Source: Shewanella sp. HN-41 (GTDB lineage: Bacteria; Pseudomonadota; Gammaproteobacteria; Enterobacterales; Shewanellaceae). Taken from it: a stretch of 64,000 nucleotides of DNA. The notes beneath the pieces are model-generated. The model was not told the origin of the DNA and ran no database searches. It worked only from the letters and a program-made list of their open reading frames with translations. The stretch covers positions 1-64,000 of the forward strand of contig NZ_AFOZ01000018.1 in NCBI RefSeq assembly GCF_000217915.1. The letters run 5' to 3'. Shown here in pieces: positions 9,769 to 18,056 of this stretch. Positions within the stretch are counted from its first letter, which is position 1; every line of letters starts with the position of its first letter. Made by a program: the position numbers and the translations under genes.

Positions 9769-12411
9769 ATGATTGATGTGATCATTCCACAACAGCAGCA
9801 AGACAGTTGGTTAAGTGACTTAAATTTAGTCGCTGGGATGTTTGCATGCCATGGGCTTATCTTCGCCCGTGATGGTTCGGGGCCGTTGAGGCTATTATTA
9901 AAGTCAATGGCGGCCACGGATGAGGATATTGCATCGATACTCGGTCAGCTCAATGCTCATCACGGTTTTAAGCTACAGCAAAGCGTTACTCCACATATTA
10001 AAGCCACAGATATCTCTCAAACTGAGCCCGCTGATGAGTCGAGTGTCATCCATAGTTATCAAGCTATGGTCTCCAATGCCCAAGTGCAACTCACGCCACA
10101 TTTACTGGCTACCCCATTAGTCACAGACACCTCATTGGATCCGTTTTGGCAACAATACAATAGCTTAGGCAGTCTGATTTGCTTGCCGATATTATGGCCA
10201 TCGGGGGCCAGTTTTGGTGTCCTGTGTTTGTACCATAGTGCATCCCATCATTTAACGGGGCAGTCGCTGCAACTTGCTCAACTTAACGTTAATAGCATCC
10301 AGCTCGGTTTAACCGAGATCCTACGTCAGCATAGGGCCGATGAAGCACGGGCTCGTGGTGAGCAAAGCAACTTACAAGTGCTAGATTTACAAACTTTTAT
10401 CGATAGCTTTGAGGAGCATATTTGGGTCAAGAATGTCGATGGGATTTACACTAGCTGTAATCTGAGTGTTGAAAAAGCCTGGGAAATGCCGCGCAATGAG
10501 ATTGTGGGTAAGACAGATGTTGAATTATTCGGTAAAGATATCGCCGATATTTTCCTCGATGGTGACAGGCTCGCCATCGAAACGGGCACCCCCATTATCG
10601 TTGCCGAATGTTTAGATGGTAGCGAGCAGACAAAACACCTCTGGCTAGAAACCCTAAAAATGCCTGCCTTCACCGCAGATGGTCAGTTAGCGGGCGTGAT
10701 TGGTATGACGCGCAATATCTCTAAACATAAGGAAGTAGAAGAGCAACTTACACTCGCAACGAATGTATTTAAAAACTCAGTAGAAGGTGTCGTAGTAACC
10801 GATAGGCACGGCAATATCACGGATGTGAATGGTGCCTTTTACGAAATAACGGGTTACTCCCGTGAGGAATTGCTCGGACAAAACCCACGGCTGTTCAATT
10901 CGGAACGCCATGATAAAGCGTTTTTCGATGCCATGTGGAATGCCCTGTTAGAGACTGGTAAGTGGAACGGCGAGATCTGGAATCGCCGTAAAAATGGCAC
11001 TATCTTCCCGCAAAATATCACTATCAGCACTATTTATGACGATGTGGGGGATATCCGTTATTTCGTGGCGGTGTTTTCAGATATTTCCGCACAAAAACAG
11101 AGTGAAGCTCAACTCGCTCATTTAGCCTATTTCGATCCCCTGACGCACCTGCCGAATCGGATGAAATTAATGATGCAGTTAAAACAAGAGGTGAGGCACG
11201 CTAAGCGCCTGAATGCACAACTTGCGACTGTGATTATCGACGTCGACTTGTTTAAGCACATTAATGACAGCTTTGGCCATAGCATAGGTGATGAGATGCT
11301 AGTGGAACTAGCGAAGCGACTACGTAGCAAAGTAGGTGATCAGGATGTGTTGTCGCGTATTGGCGGTGATGAGTTTGTCGCATTGATCTCCGGTATTCAA
11401 AACTATGAGGATGCCACCCATGCGGTCAATCAATTGCGTGAGGTTTTTGAGCAACCTTTTGTGGTGAGCACTGGTGATCATCTACGCTTGACTGCAAGCA
11501 TGGGCGTCTCACTCTACCCGAACGATGGCACCGATGCGGACACCCTATTGCGCAACGCGGATGCGGCCATGTATCGGGCGAAGAACTATGGTCGCAATGA
11601 TTTTGCCTTCTACACTGAGTCTTTGACCAAACAATCGTTTGAGCATTTAAAGCTACAGAACGCCCTCTATGGTGCCATTGCCCAGAACGCTTTGTATTTG
11701 ATGTACCAGCCAAAACTGGATTTATCAACCCGTAAAACTGTGGGGTTTGAGGCACTGCTTCGCTGGAATGATCCGCAATTGGGGCAAATATCGCCAGCGG
11801 TGTTTATTCCCGTAGCCGAAAAAATTGGCCTTATTCATGATATTGGGTTGTGGGTGCTTGAAACGGCCTGCCGCCAAGGTGTTACTTGGCTGGCCGAAGG
11901 GCGGCATTTTGGGCGCATCGCCGTGAACGTAGCGGGCCAGCAATTGCAACGCAGCACTTTTGTTGACGATGTTAAACGGGTACTAGAGAAAACAGGCTTG
12001 CCAGCCAAATACTTAGAGTTAGAAGTCACTGAGAGTGTGATGATGCAGAATCCTGATCTGGCTATCCGAGACTTAAAGCTGCTTGGGGATCTGGGCATTG
12101 AATTGTCAGTGGATGATTTTGGGACAGGCTATTCATCACTGAATTATCTAAACAAATTGCCGATCCATAAACTCAAAATCGATCAATCCTTTGTGCGTGA
12201 CATTCCCTTCGATACTAACAATACCGCCATTGCGAAGGCCGTGATTGCCCTTGGCCATGCCCTAAAATTAGAGATTATTGCCGAAGGGGTTGAAACCGAG
12301 GAACAGGCGGATTTTCTAAGACAAAATCGGTGTGATCAAGCCCAGGGTTATCTCTTTAGTCGGCCCCAGTTACCCTCTGAGCTCGAGGCATTTTTCGCCA
12401 ATCCTGAGTGA
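9769..12411 (+). CDS. Cyclic-di-GMP protein: GAF-like, two PAS, GGDEF and EAL domains
   Basis: An approximately 880-aa soluble signalling protein. ATG at 9769 is preferred to a TTG five codons earlier. The first 190 residues look like a GAF domain (LICLPILWPSGASFGVLCLYH). Two PAS domains follow (from LQTFIDSFEEHIWVKNV, and from VFKNSVEGVVVTDRHG with ITGYSREELLGQNPRLFNS). The cyclase domain has an intact RIGGDEF. The EAL domain keeps FEALLRW, LELEVTESVM, DDFGTGYSSL and IAEGVETEEQ, so the phosphodiesterase residues look complete. Both activities are possible, and such hybrids often act mainly as phosphodiesterases. No membrane helices, so the input signal is probably cytoplasmic. Confidence 0.9.
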   Translation: MIDVIIPQQQQDSWLSDLNLVAGMFACHGLIFARDGSGPLRLLLKSMAATDEDIASILGQLNAHHGFKLQQSVTPHIKATDISQTEPADESSVIHSYQAMVSNAQVQLTPHLLATPLVTDTSLDPFWQQYNSLGSLICLPILWPSGASFGVLCLYHSASHHLTGQSLQLAQLNVNSIQLGLTEILRQHRADEARARGEQSNLQVLDLQTFIDSFEEHIWVKNVDGIYTSCNLSVEKAWEMPRNEIVGKTDVELFGKDIADIFLDGDRLAIETGTPIIVAECLDGSEQTKHLWLETLKMPAFTADGQLAGVIGMTRNISKHKEVEEQLTLATNVFKNSVEGVVVTDRHGNITDVNGAFYEITGYSREELLGQNPRLFNSERHDKAFFDAMWNALLETGKWNGEIWNRRKNGTIFPQNITISTIYDDVGDIRYFVAVFSDISAQKQSEAQLAHLAYFDPLTHLPNRMKLMMQLKQEVRHAKRLNAQLATVIIDVDLFKHINDSFGHSIGDEMLVELAKRLRSKVGDQDVLSRIGGDEFVALISGIQNYEDATHAVNQLREVFEQPFVVSTGDHLRLTASMGVSLYPNDGTDADTLLRNADAAMYRAKNYGRNDFAFYTESLTKQSFEHLKLQNALYGAIAQNALYLMYQPKLDLSTRKTVGFEALLRWNDPQLGQISPAVFIPVAEKIGLIHDIGLWVLETACRQGVTWLAEGRHFGRIAVNVAGQQLQRSTFVDDVKRVLEKTGLPAKYLELEVTESVMMQNPDLAIRDLKLLGDLGIELSVDDFGTGYSSLNYLNKLPIHKLKIDQSFVRDIPFDTNNTAIAKAVIALGHALKLEIIAEGVETEEQADFLRQNRCDQAQGYLFSRPQLPSELEAFFANPE

Positions 12412-12500
12412 TTACCAATGCTATGCTGCTCGACCTTGCGGCTAGTCGCACCCTGCCCAGTCTGTTAACATTGGCTCATTATGATTTGTGGTGATTTCCA

Positions 12501-13730
12501 ATGTCTTTCAACTCCCTTTCTTTGCACTCCCAGCTAGTGAACACCTTAGCCGAACTAGGCTATCAGCAACCGACACCTATCCAAGTTGAGGCTATTCCTG
12601 TGATTTTGGCAAAACAGGATCTGATGGCGGGAGCACAAACGGGGACGGGAAAGACGGCCGCATTTGCTTTACCGATTTTGCATGGACTGATGGCGGCCCC
12701 CTTAACGGAGGAGGCCCCAAGGCATATACGTGCCTTAGTGTTGGTCCCTACACGGGAGCTTGCGGTGCAAGTCCAGCAAAGTTTTGTTAACTATGCGAAA
12801 GGCACAGATATTCGTATTGGGATAGCCTATGGTGGCGTCAGTATCGATGCACAGGTCGAGGTGTTTAAAGCGGGAATCGATGTACTCATTGCGACTCCAG
12901 GGCGTTTGCTCGATCATCTACGTCAAGGCGCACTGAATCTTAAGCAGTTGAATGTGCTGGTGTTTGATGAGGCAGATCGCATGCTCGATATGGGTTTTAT
13001 GGATGAAATAAAGGCGGTACTCAAACAAGTGCCAGCAAAGAGACAAACCCTATTGTTTTCCGCCACCTTAGACGATGCCATTTTCTCTTTGAGTAAAAGT
13101 TTGCTGCGTGAGCCTAAATGGATTGAAGTGGCTAAACGCAATACCACGGCCACACAGGTAGAACAGCGGGTTTATGCTATAGATAGCGACCGTAAAACCG
13201 AATTTGTGAGCCACTTAATTCGCAGCCAAAATTGGCATCAAGTGCTTATTTTTAGCCGCACTAAACAGGGTGTCGATAAACTTGCCTTGCAACTCAATAA
13301 ACTCGACATTGCTACCCAAGCATTCCACGGTGATTTGTCCCAGGGGGCGCGAGAAAAAGTGCTGCAGGATTTTAAACAGGGCAAAATTCAAGTACTAGTG
13401 GCGACCGATGTGGCGGCTAGGGGGCTGGATATTGTTGAATTACAATATGTCATCAACTTTGAGCTGCCTTTTATTGCCGAAGATTATATTCATCGTATCG
13501 GTCGCACGGGCCGAGCGGGCAACGCAGGTCTGGCCATTACCCTATTTAGTCAAGAAGATGCCTTGTTGCTCGAAGAAGTCGAGGCAGTGCTCGATAAGCG
13601 TCTGCCCCAGCAATGGTATCCAGGCTTTGAGCCCGATTTTAATAAAATGGCCCCCGAGCCCCGACGCAACAGTAAAGCCGCCCAAAAACAGCGCGCCAAA
13701 AAACGCGCCCTCGGCGGCAAAAAGCGTTAA
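12501..13730 (+). CDS. DEAD-box RNA helicase, RhlE-type
   Basis: A 409-aa ATP-dependent RNA helicase. Visible motifs in order: Q motif region (GYQQPTPIQVEAIP), Walker A AQTGTGKT, PTRELA, TPGRLLDHL, DEADRMLDMGF, SAT, ARGLDIV and HRIGRTGRAG. The C-terminal tail is short and very basic (RRNSKAAQKQRAKKRALGGKKR), as in RhlE proteins that use it to bind RNA. It starts 89 bp after the GGDEF-EAL gene in the same direction. Its role is probably ribosome assembly or RNA turnover; the exact paralogue cannot be fixed. Confidence 0.9.
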   Translation: MSFNSLSLHSQLVNTLAELGYQQPTPIQVEAIPVILAKQDLMAGAQTGTGKTAAFALPILHGLMAAPLTEEAPRHIRALVLVPTRELAVQVQQSFVNYAKGTDIRIGIAYGGVSIDAQVEVFKAGIDVLIATPGRLLDHLRQGALNLKQLNVLVFDEADRMLDMGFMDEIKAVLKQVPAKRQTLLFSATLDDAIFSLSKSLLREPKWIEVAKRNTTATQVEQRVYAIDSDRKTEFVSHLIRSQNWHQVLIFSRTKQGVDKLALQLNKLDIATQAFHGDLSQGAREKVLQDFKQGKIQVLVATDVAARGLDIVELQYVINFELPFIAEDYIHRIGRTGRAGNAGLAITLFSQEDALLLEEVEAVLDKRLPQQWYPGFEPDFNKMAPEPRRNSKAAQKQRAKKRALGGKKR

Positions 13731-14223
13731 GCATAAGGGGGAGAGGGCAGAGTCTTAAGTTGTTGGGATCTTAGCGTTTGCAGATATCCACTTATCGGCT
13801 TGCCATGGTATTCGCTGCCAACACGGTTAATAGAAACCTAGGGTTTCTAAGTTTATTAACGAGAGCTGTGGTCGTTCTCATGTATCCCTGCATTGCACGA
13901 CATTCAGGTGTCCAGCCTATCAGATGGCGAACTGGCAGTTAAACAGAGATGTTGTTCAAATCCCTAGATGCTCGACCTCCCCGTCTGATGTGAAAGGATT
14001 CACAAATGCCGCGATGGCATGGATGCCCAAAAGCGGCCATGGGGTGGACGGTCGTCTCGCTAATCACCATGGCTCACCTGTTTAACATCGGTGTAGCCTG
14101 TTTGTTTTAAAGTAGATATGTGACTCGTTTGGGGACAGAAGCGTACTGAGTTTTCACGGAATTATCTTCATTTCGGATAAACAAAAAATAATCCCAAGAG
14201 CTGAATCGTGAGCGGTGACGAAC
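13731..14223. repeat. Palindrome-rich region downstream of the RAYT gene
   Basis: About 490 bp without a gene. It holds several short inverted repeats, including GGCATGGATGCC (14016-14027), whose reverse complement has the CATCCATG apex found in the hairpins of the 43-47 kb patch. The motif GGGGACAG near 14135 recalls the CTGTCCC core of the 44-bp repeats on the other side of the transposase. It may include one end of the mobile unit. Boundaries not resolvable by eye. Confidence 0.5.
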
Positions 14224-15258
14224 TTAAGGATGTAACGCTTGGCTTGACGCTTTACCTTTACTCCATTTCCCACAGTTGTGCTGCTTTTTAAACTCGCACA
14301 TGCTATCCCATCGACCACTTATGCCACTGTATTGACGGCGAAATTCTTTGGCTGAAGTCAACCAAGCATCGGGCGTAATGCCTAACTCATTGAGCAGTTT
14401 TGGCCGTTGGTTATCGATATAACCTTTTTTATCAAGGCGAATCGCTCGGCCTGTCCAATCAATCAGTTCGAGATAATCGGCAAAATGAAACGGAATGCCA
14501 GATTGCTGACTTAGATGTGTTGAACCATCAAATTTGGCGAGGGATGGGTATGTTGTTTGCGGTCGTTTATTTGCGGATTGAGCCAGTGTGTTAAGTGAGG
14601 GGAAAGCGTCATCTTGCGGGTCTAGCGAGCTAATTCTTTCTTGAATCGATGTAAAATCAGAGGATTGCAAAGAGTCAGCAATGCCTGCTCTTATAGGATT
14701 TAAATCCACATACATCATGCACGCCAGCAAAGCTTGTTCATCTAACAGTGCTTGTGATTTAAACCGACCTTCCCAAAAGGCCCCTTTACACTCATCTTCA
14801 CGATTGGCCTTACGGGCAATTTCTTCATTTAAACAGCGCATAAACCAAGATATGCTGGATAAACGCTCATGCCACTCGGCAAGTAAGCTATCGAGTAACA
14901 TGACTTCAGCGTCGATTAAAGCATCACCATTTATATATTTAGTGGCGACTGAATGGCCCTTAGTGATTTGACGCCAGCGGCTGATAATGTCTTTTTGCGT
15001 TAACGATTTTGCCTTGTCGACGTCAATTTTAAGCACTAAATGATAGTGGTTATTCATCACCGCATAAGCGCAAATATCAATGCAAAAAATTGCAGATAAT
15101 GCTTTGATTTTATCGACAATCCAGCCACGTCTATGCTCATAACTACGACCTGTGAGTTTATCTTCACCACACAAAAAAGCCCTACGAACACAGCGGTTTA
15201 TCACATGATAGAAAGGCGTTGCATTGGCATCAATTAACTGTCTTCTGGCCGAGGTCAT
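14224..15258 (-). CDS. REP-associated tyrosine transposase (RAYT, IS200-like Y1 family)
   Basis: A 344-aa protein related to IS200/IS605 TnpA. ATG at 15258 gives the typical start TSARRQLIDANATPFYHVINRCVRRAFL; an upstream GTG at 15270 is less likely. The HUH motif is visible as AYAVMNNHYHLVLKI. Downstream are the family segments MRCLNEEIARKANREDECKGAFWEGRFKSQ (catalytic tyrosine region not pinned down) and MYVDLNPIRAGIA. RAYTs are domesticated single-strand transposases that act on REP hairpins. Repeats lie on both sides here (44-bp pair upstream, palindromes downstream). No partner TnpB is present. Confidence 0.85.
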   Translation of the reverse strand: MTSARRQLIDANATPFYHVINRCVRRAFLCGEDKLTGRSYEHRRGWIVDKIKALSAIFCIDICAYAVMNNHYHLVLKIDVDKAKSLTQKDIISRWRQITKGHSVATKYINGDALIDAEVMLLDSLLAEWHERLSSISWFMRCLNEEIARKANREDECKGAFWEGRFKSQALLDEQALLACMMYVDLNPIRAGIADSLQSSDFTSIQERISSLDPQDDAFPSLNTLAQSANKRPQTTYPSLAKFDGSTHLSQQSGIPFHFADYLELIDWTGRAIRLDKKGYIDNQRPKLLNELGITPDAWLTSAKEFRRQYSGISGRWDSMCEFKKQHNCGKWSKGKASSQALHP

Positions 15259-15302
15259 CACAAACTCCACACAGACAAAATCAAGATAATTTAAAGCCTA
15301 GT

Positions 15303-15346
15303 AGAAGGGGCTGAAAAACACAAAAAGATATGGCTGTCCCAACTTT
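15303..15346. repeat. 44-bp direct repeat, copy 1
   Basis: Starts AGAAGGGGCTGAAAAACAC and ends TGGCTGTCCCAACTTT. Matches copy 2 over the full 44 bp. Lies 45 bp upstream of the RAYT start codon. Confidence 0.85.
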
Positions 15347-15426
15347 CTCTGCCCAGCGCAGCTGCCAATCACTCTCTTTGGGGCAAATTCCGTTTGCCCT
15401 CGATTAATCCTGTCAGCTGCTTTAAG

Positions 15427-15470
15427 AGAAGGGGCTGAAAAACACAAAAAGATATGGCTGTCCCAACTTT
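15427..15470. repeat. 44-bp direct repeat, copy 2
   Basis: Same 44 bp as copy 1, offset by 124 bp. The GGGG and CCC blocks inside the unit could pair to form a hairpin. Confidence 0.85.
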
Positions 15471-15664
15471 TCATGTTGATTGACGGCATTTTGGCCTCGC
15501 ATTCAGGCTGATACTCGTATGACATTTTCTCATTGGCTCACGTGAATGCGGTTGGATAAAACTGATAAGGCCAGAGCTCTGTAGCATTACTAAAATTGGG
15601 TCAATGTTTTGATGTTGGAGTTAGCTAGATGCCACTTTGATAAAGCGCAATGGGGCACCACATT

Positions 15665-16021
15665 TTAGCGTTTACGAGGTTTAAAGCTTTTAAAAATAAC
15701 TTTTGCATTATGGAAAGAATTTCTTAATGGCAGGAACAGCTGAACGGAACAAATTCCATATATAAATGCTACACCCAGTGTGTAGGCTAAACCATCGCTT
15801 ATCCCATAACTGATTAGCAAAAGCGGAACGGTCGTTGAAACCGTGACAAGCGAATATAGGTTAGGATAATCCCTAACTGTATAGACAGTTATGTAGCCCG
15901 CAGCTATACAAGCCACAATCGAAATTAAAAGGCCATTTAGAGAATCGTCCACATCCAATAGTGAAATGAACGCTCCTAGAAGTAATCCTAGGATACTGCA
16001 GATAACTAATGGTTTCCCCAT
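15665..16021 (-). CDS. Small hypothetical membrane protein
   Basis: An approximately 118-aa protein with four predicted membrane helices (PLVICSILGLLLGAFISLL; LLISIVACIAAGYITVY; LVTVSTTVPLLLISYGI; GLAYTLGVAFIYGICSV) and a basic tail KSFKPRKR. ATG at 16021 is chosen because GAGGA lies just upstream at Shine-Dalgarno distance; a GTG at 16069 would add 16 residues without hydrophobic character. It sits alone between repeat clusters. No family recognised. Confidence 0.55.
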   Translation of the reverse strand: MGKPLVICSILGLLLGAFISLLDVDDSLNGLLISIVACIAAGYITVYTVRDYPNLYSLVTVSTTVPLLLISYGISDGLAYTLGVAFIYGICSVQLFLPLRNSFHNAKVIFKSFKPRKR

Positions 16022-16189
16022 GAAATCCTCGTTTAGGTAGAACGAATGGCAATCAATACTAACTTTCACTCATTACTAAAGTTTGGTCAACAAACCTGTA
16101 GCTGGAAGAGCTAGTTAAAAAAGGCGAAACAAGCTTTGGGGCAAAAGCTTTTAGTCAGATGAACAGTTCAATGGTCGTTAAGATTGCCA

Positions 16190-16482
16190 CTGTTACAACA
16201 GTGACCGTTGGCGGCATGGCCGCTCTTTCACATCTGACCCATAGGGATGTGGGGAATGTCACTATGATGTCTGGAACATTATTGACCATGTGAACGCGGC
16301 ATTTACACTTCCATGCGTTGCAGATGCCGCCGTCGAGCCTATAGGGATAACTCTTGTTAAATTAAATGGCGGCGTGTCACTGGGGAAACCGTGGCAATGC
16401 ATATCACGCAATATATGATTCAGTCGTCTTGCTTTGGGGCAAATTCCGTTTGCCCTCGTAATCCTGTCAGCTGCTTTAAGAG
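16190..16482. repeat. Disrupted palindromic element and hairpin repeat
   Basis: GTGACCGTTGGCGGCATGG (from about 16191) and, about 120 bp later, GATGCCGCCGTCGAGCC followed by GGCGTGTCACTGG are the two halves of the palindromic element seen intact at 43959-44058 and 44610-44709. Here they are separated by extra sequence, with an inner hairpin CACATC...GATGTG. A copy of the GGGCAAA/TTTGCCC hairpin follows at about 16435-16455. No gene is seen between 16022 and 16520. Confidence 0.6.
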
Positions 16483-16520
16483 CCTATTTCGCTGAGATTA
16501 AGCAAGGTTTGTGTAAGCAA

Positions 16521-16916
16521 TCACAGTGTGCAGGCGGGCAAATATTCGGATAATTCCAATAGATTCAAATCGGGGTCGCGGATATAGACGGAGTTGATGC
16601 GGCCGGTGGCGCCGGTGCGTAGCACTGGGCCTTCAATAATTGGCACCTCAAGTGCGTTTAAGTGGCTGATCACTTCTTCCATGCTGTGGCTGACTACAAA
16701 ACACAAGTCTGCACTGCCGGGTGTGGCGAGGGCGGCCTTAGGTTCAAACTCGGCGCCCGCTTGATGGAGATTGATTTTTTGATCGCCAAAACTCAAGGCG
16801 ATACGGCCCTGACCAAATACGGATTTTTTCATCCCTAACACGCTTTGATAAAAGTCGACGCTGGCTTCGATATCTTTTACGGTTAACACTAAATGGTCTA
16901 GGCGGGTCACGCGCAT
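16521..16916 (-). CDS. VOC (glyoxalase/bleomycin-resistance fold) protein
   Basis: A 131-aa single vicinal-oxygen-chelate unit. The N-terminal LDHLVLTVKDIEASVDFYQSVLGM and C-terminal SVYIRDPDLNLLELSEY show the paired beta-alpha-beta modules. His8 and the final Glu are plausible metal ligands. Members include glyoxalases, dioxygenases and drug-binding proteins; the reaction cannot be assigned. Monocistronic and divergent from the DUF502 gene. Confidence 0.8.
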   Translation of the reverse strand: MRVTRLDHLVLTVKDIEASVDFYQSVLGMKKSVFGQGRIALSFGDQKINLHQAGAEFEPKAALATPGSADLCFVVSHSMEEVISHLNALEVPIIEGPVLRTGATGRINSVYIRDPDLNLLELSEYLPACTL

Positions 16917-17076
16917 ATTCTTTCCCTCGATGCCGTAGCGGTTTGTTCTTGGTTTTCTCTGAGTCTTACCTTACATCAAGTGCTGGTGCAAAAGTGACTC
17001 TGTGGTAGCATTTAACGCGCTTTTGGGCGTAAATATTTTATGCCTTTTTTTATCCCATTGATTAAATGAGACTGTA

Positions 17077-17685
17077 ATGAAGAAAACCTTAGCCCGTGGC
17101 TTAATGAATCTGCTACCCATGGCGCTCAGCCTGTGGTTGTTCTGGTCACTGTTTGTGTCTCTAGATGGTTTGGGGATTTTTATTTTAGCGTTGGTAGGGA
17201 TTAACCAACATTTTGTCGGCGCGGGCTTTATCTTAGTGGTGGCCCTCGTATTTGCGGTCGGTTTGCTGTTTTCGGTTAGTCCAATTGTGTGGCTCTATGG
17301 TTGGATTGAACGCCAGCTAATGCGTTTCCCACTGTTTAAATCTGTCTATGGCAGTATCCGCGATATCGCCTCCTTGATGAACCGTGAGGGGAAGACCCAT
17401 ACCCAACAAACGGTGTTGGTAAAACAAGCAAACGGAGGATATGTGGTGGGTTTTATTATGACAGACACACCGCCACAGCCCTTGCTCGATGCGTTGCCTG
17501 AGGGCGATTGGGTGCCAGTATTATTCCAGTTAAGTTATCAGATGGCGGGGGTGACAAGCCTAGTCAAGCGTGATGACTTGATCCTCGTCGACTGGTCGTT
17601 TGAAGAGGCGATGCGCTTTAATTTAACGGCGGGAATTTCACAGACTCCCAATTCGGCGAAGGTTAACGCGACTAAACCCGTTTAA
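17077..17685 (+). CDS. DUF502 membrane protein
   Basis: A 202-aa inner-membrane protein of the DUF502 family. Two N-terminal membrane helices (LMNLLPMALSLWLFWSLFVSL and FILVVALVFAVGLLFSV) are followed by the family segment FPLFKSVYGSIRDIASLMN and a soluble C-terminal half with VPVLFQLSYQMAG. Function of the family is unknown. A good terminator follows. Confidence 0.8.
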   Translation: MKKTLARGLMNLLPMALSLWLFWSLFVSLDGLGIFILALVGINQHFVGAGFILVVALVFAVGLLFSVSPIVWLYGWIERQLMRFPLFKSVYGSIRDIASLMNREGKTHTQQTVLVKQANGGYVVGFIMTDTPPQPLLDALPEGDWVPVLFQLSYQMAGVTSLVKRDDLILVDWSFEEAMRFNLTAGISQTPNSAKVNATKPV

Positions 17686-17739
17686 CGGCTGTTTTGGTAT
17701 TAAAAGTCAAAATAACCTTACTTTGTGGTATAATTGCTT

Positions 17740-17766
17740 GGCGACTTTATTTGGTCGCCATTTTTT
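17740..17766 (+). terminator. Terminator after the DUF502 gene
   Basis: Stem GGCGAC/GTCGCC with an A/T loop followed by a T-run. Confidence 0.8.
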
Positions 17767-18056
17767 ATGCTGATTACTCCGACTAAACTTAGCGTTATAT
17801 TGTGCGTTATGCGCAGGTTTTTATCGTTTAAATACCTATACCCAAACAACCTTATTACACATCTTCGTATATTGAGGTCGGTTGGATATAAGTATGACAT
17901 AACAAGGTATTACAGCAATGTAGTCTATGTTATTGATGCTTTTGGGTGTGCTTAATACCGCGAGTGTTGGAATGATCGTGAGTTGACTATTTGGCTAAAG
18001 CTTAGGCGCTTCGGCTGGGGGCGTCTATCGGAAACCTGTCACGACTAGGGGTATTC
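17767..18056. promoter_or_regulatory. Leader region of the BCCT transporter gene
   Basis: Together with the preceding terminator this fills the 371 bp before the transporter start. The 5' part is AT-rich and likely promoter; no named operator recognised. A 73-codon frame here has no coding character. Confidence 0.4.

Larger units (their letters stand above)
15259..15664. repeat. Repeat cluster upstream of the RAYT gene
   Basis: Region of about 406 bp with no credible gene. It contains a 44-bp sequence twice (15303-15346 and 15427-15470) and, between the copies, a hairpin GGGCAAATTCCGTTTGCCC (around 15380-15398). The same hairpin plus flank recurs near 16435-16482. These are likely REP-type substrates of the adjacent transposase. 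Confidence 0.65.

Noticed and set aside
13861-14100. Group II intron or integron attC site
   Set aside because: Some paired segments exist, but no intron end motif, reverse transcriptase, integrase or recombination core was found.
15303-15470. Possible CRISPR array because of regular direct repeats
   Set aside because: Only two copies with an 80-bp spacer and no cas genes; fits REP-type repeats.
15298-15525. 75-codon minus-strand frame upstream of the RAYT gene
   Set aside because: It is composed of the two 44-bp repeats and encodes the same short peptide twice; repeat DNA, not a gene.
17734-17955. 73-codon frame before the BCCT transporter gene
   Set aside because: Begins inside the terminator of the preceding gene and has no family or coding character.
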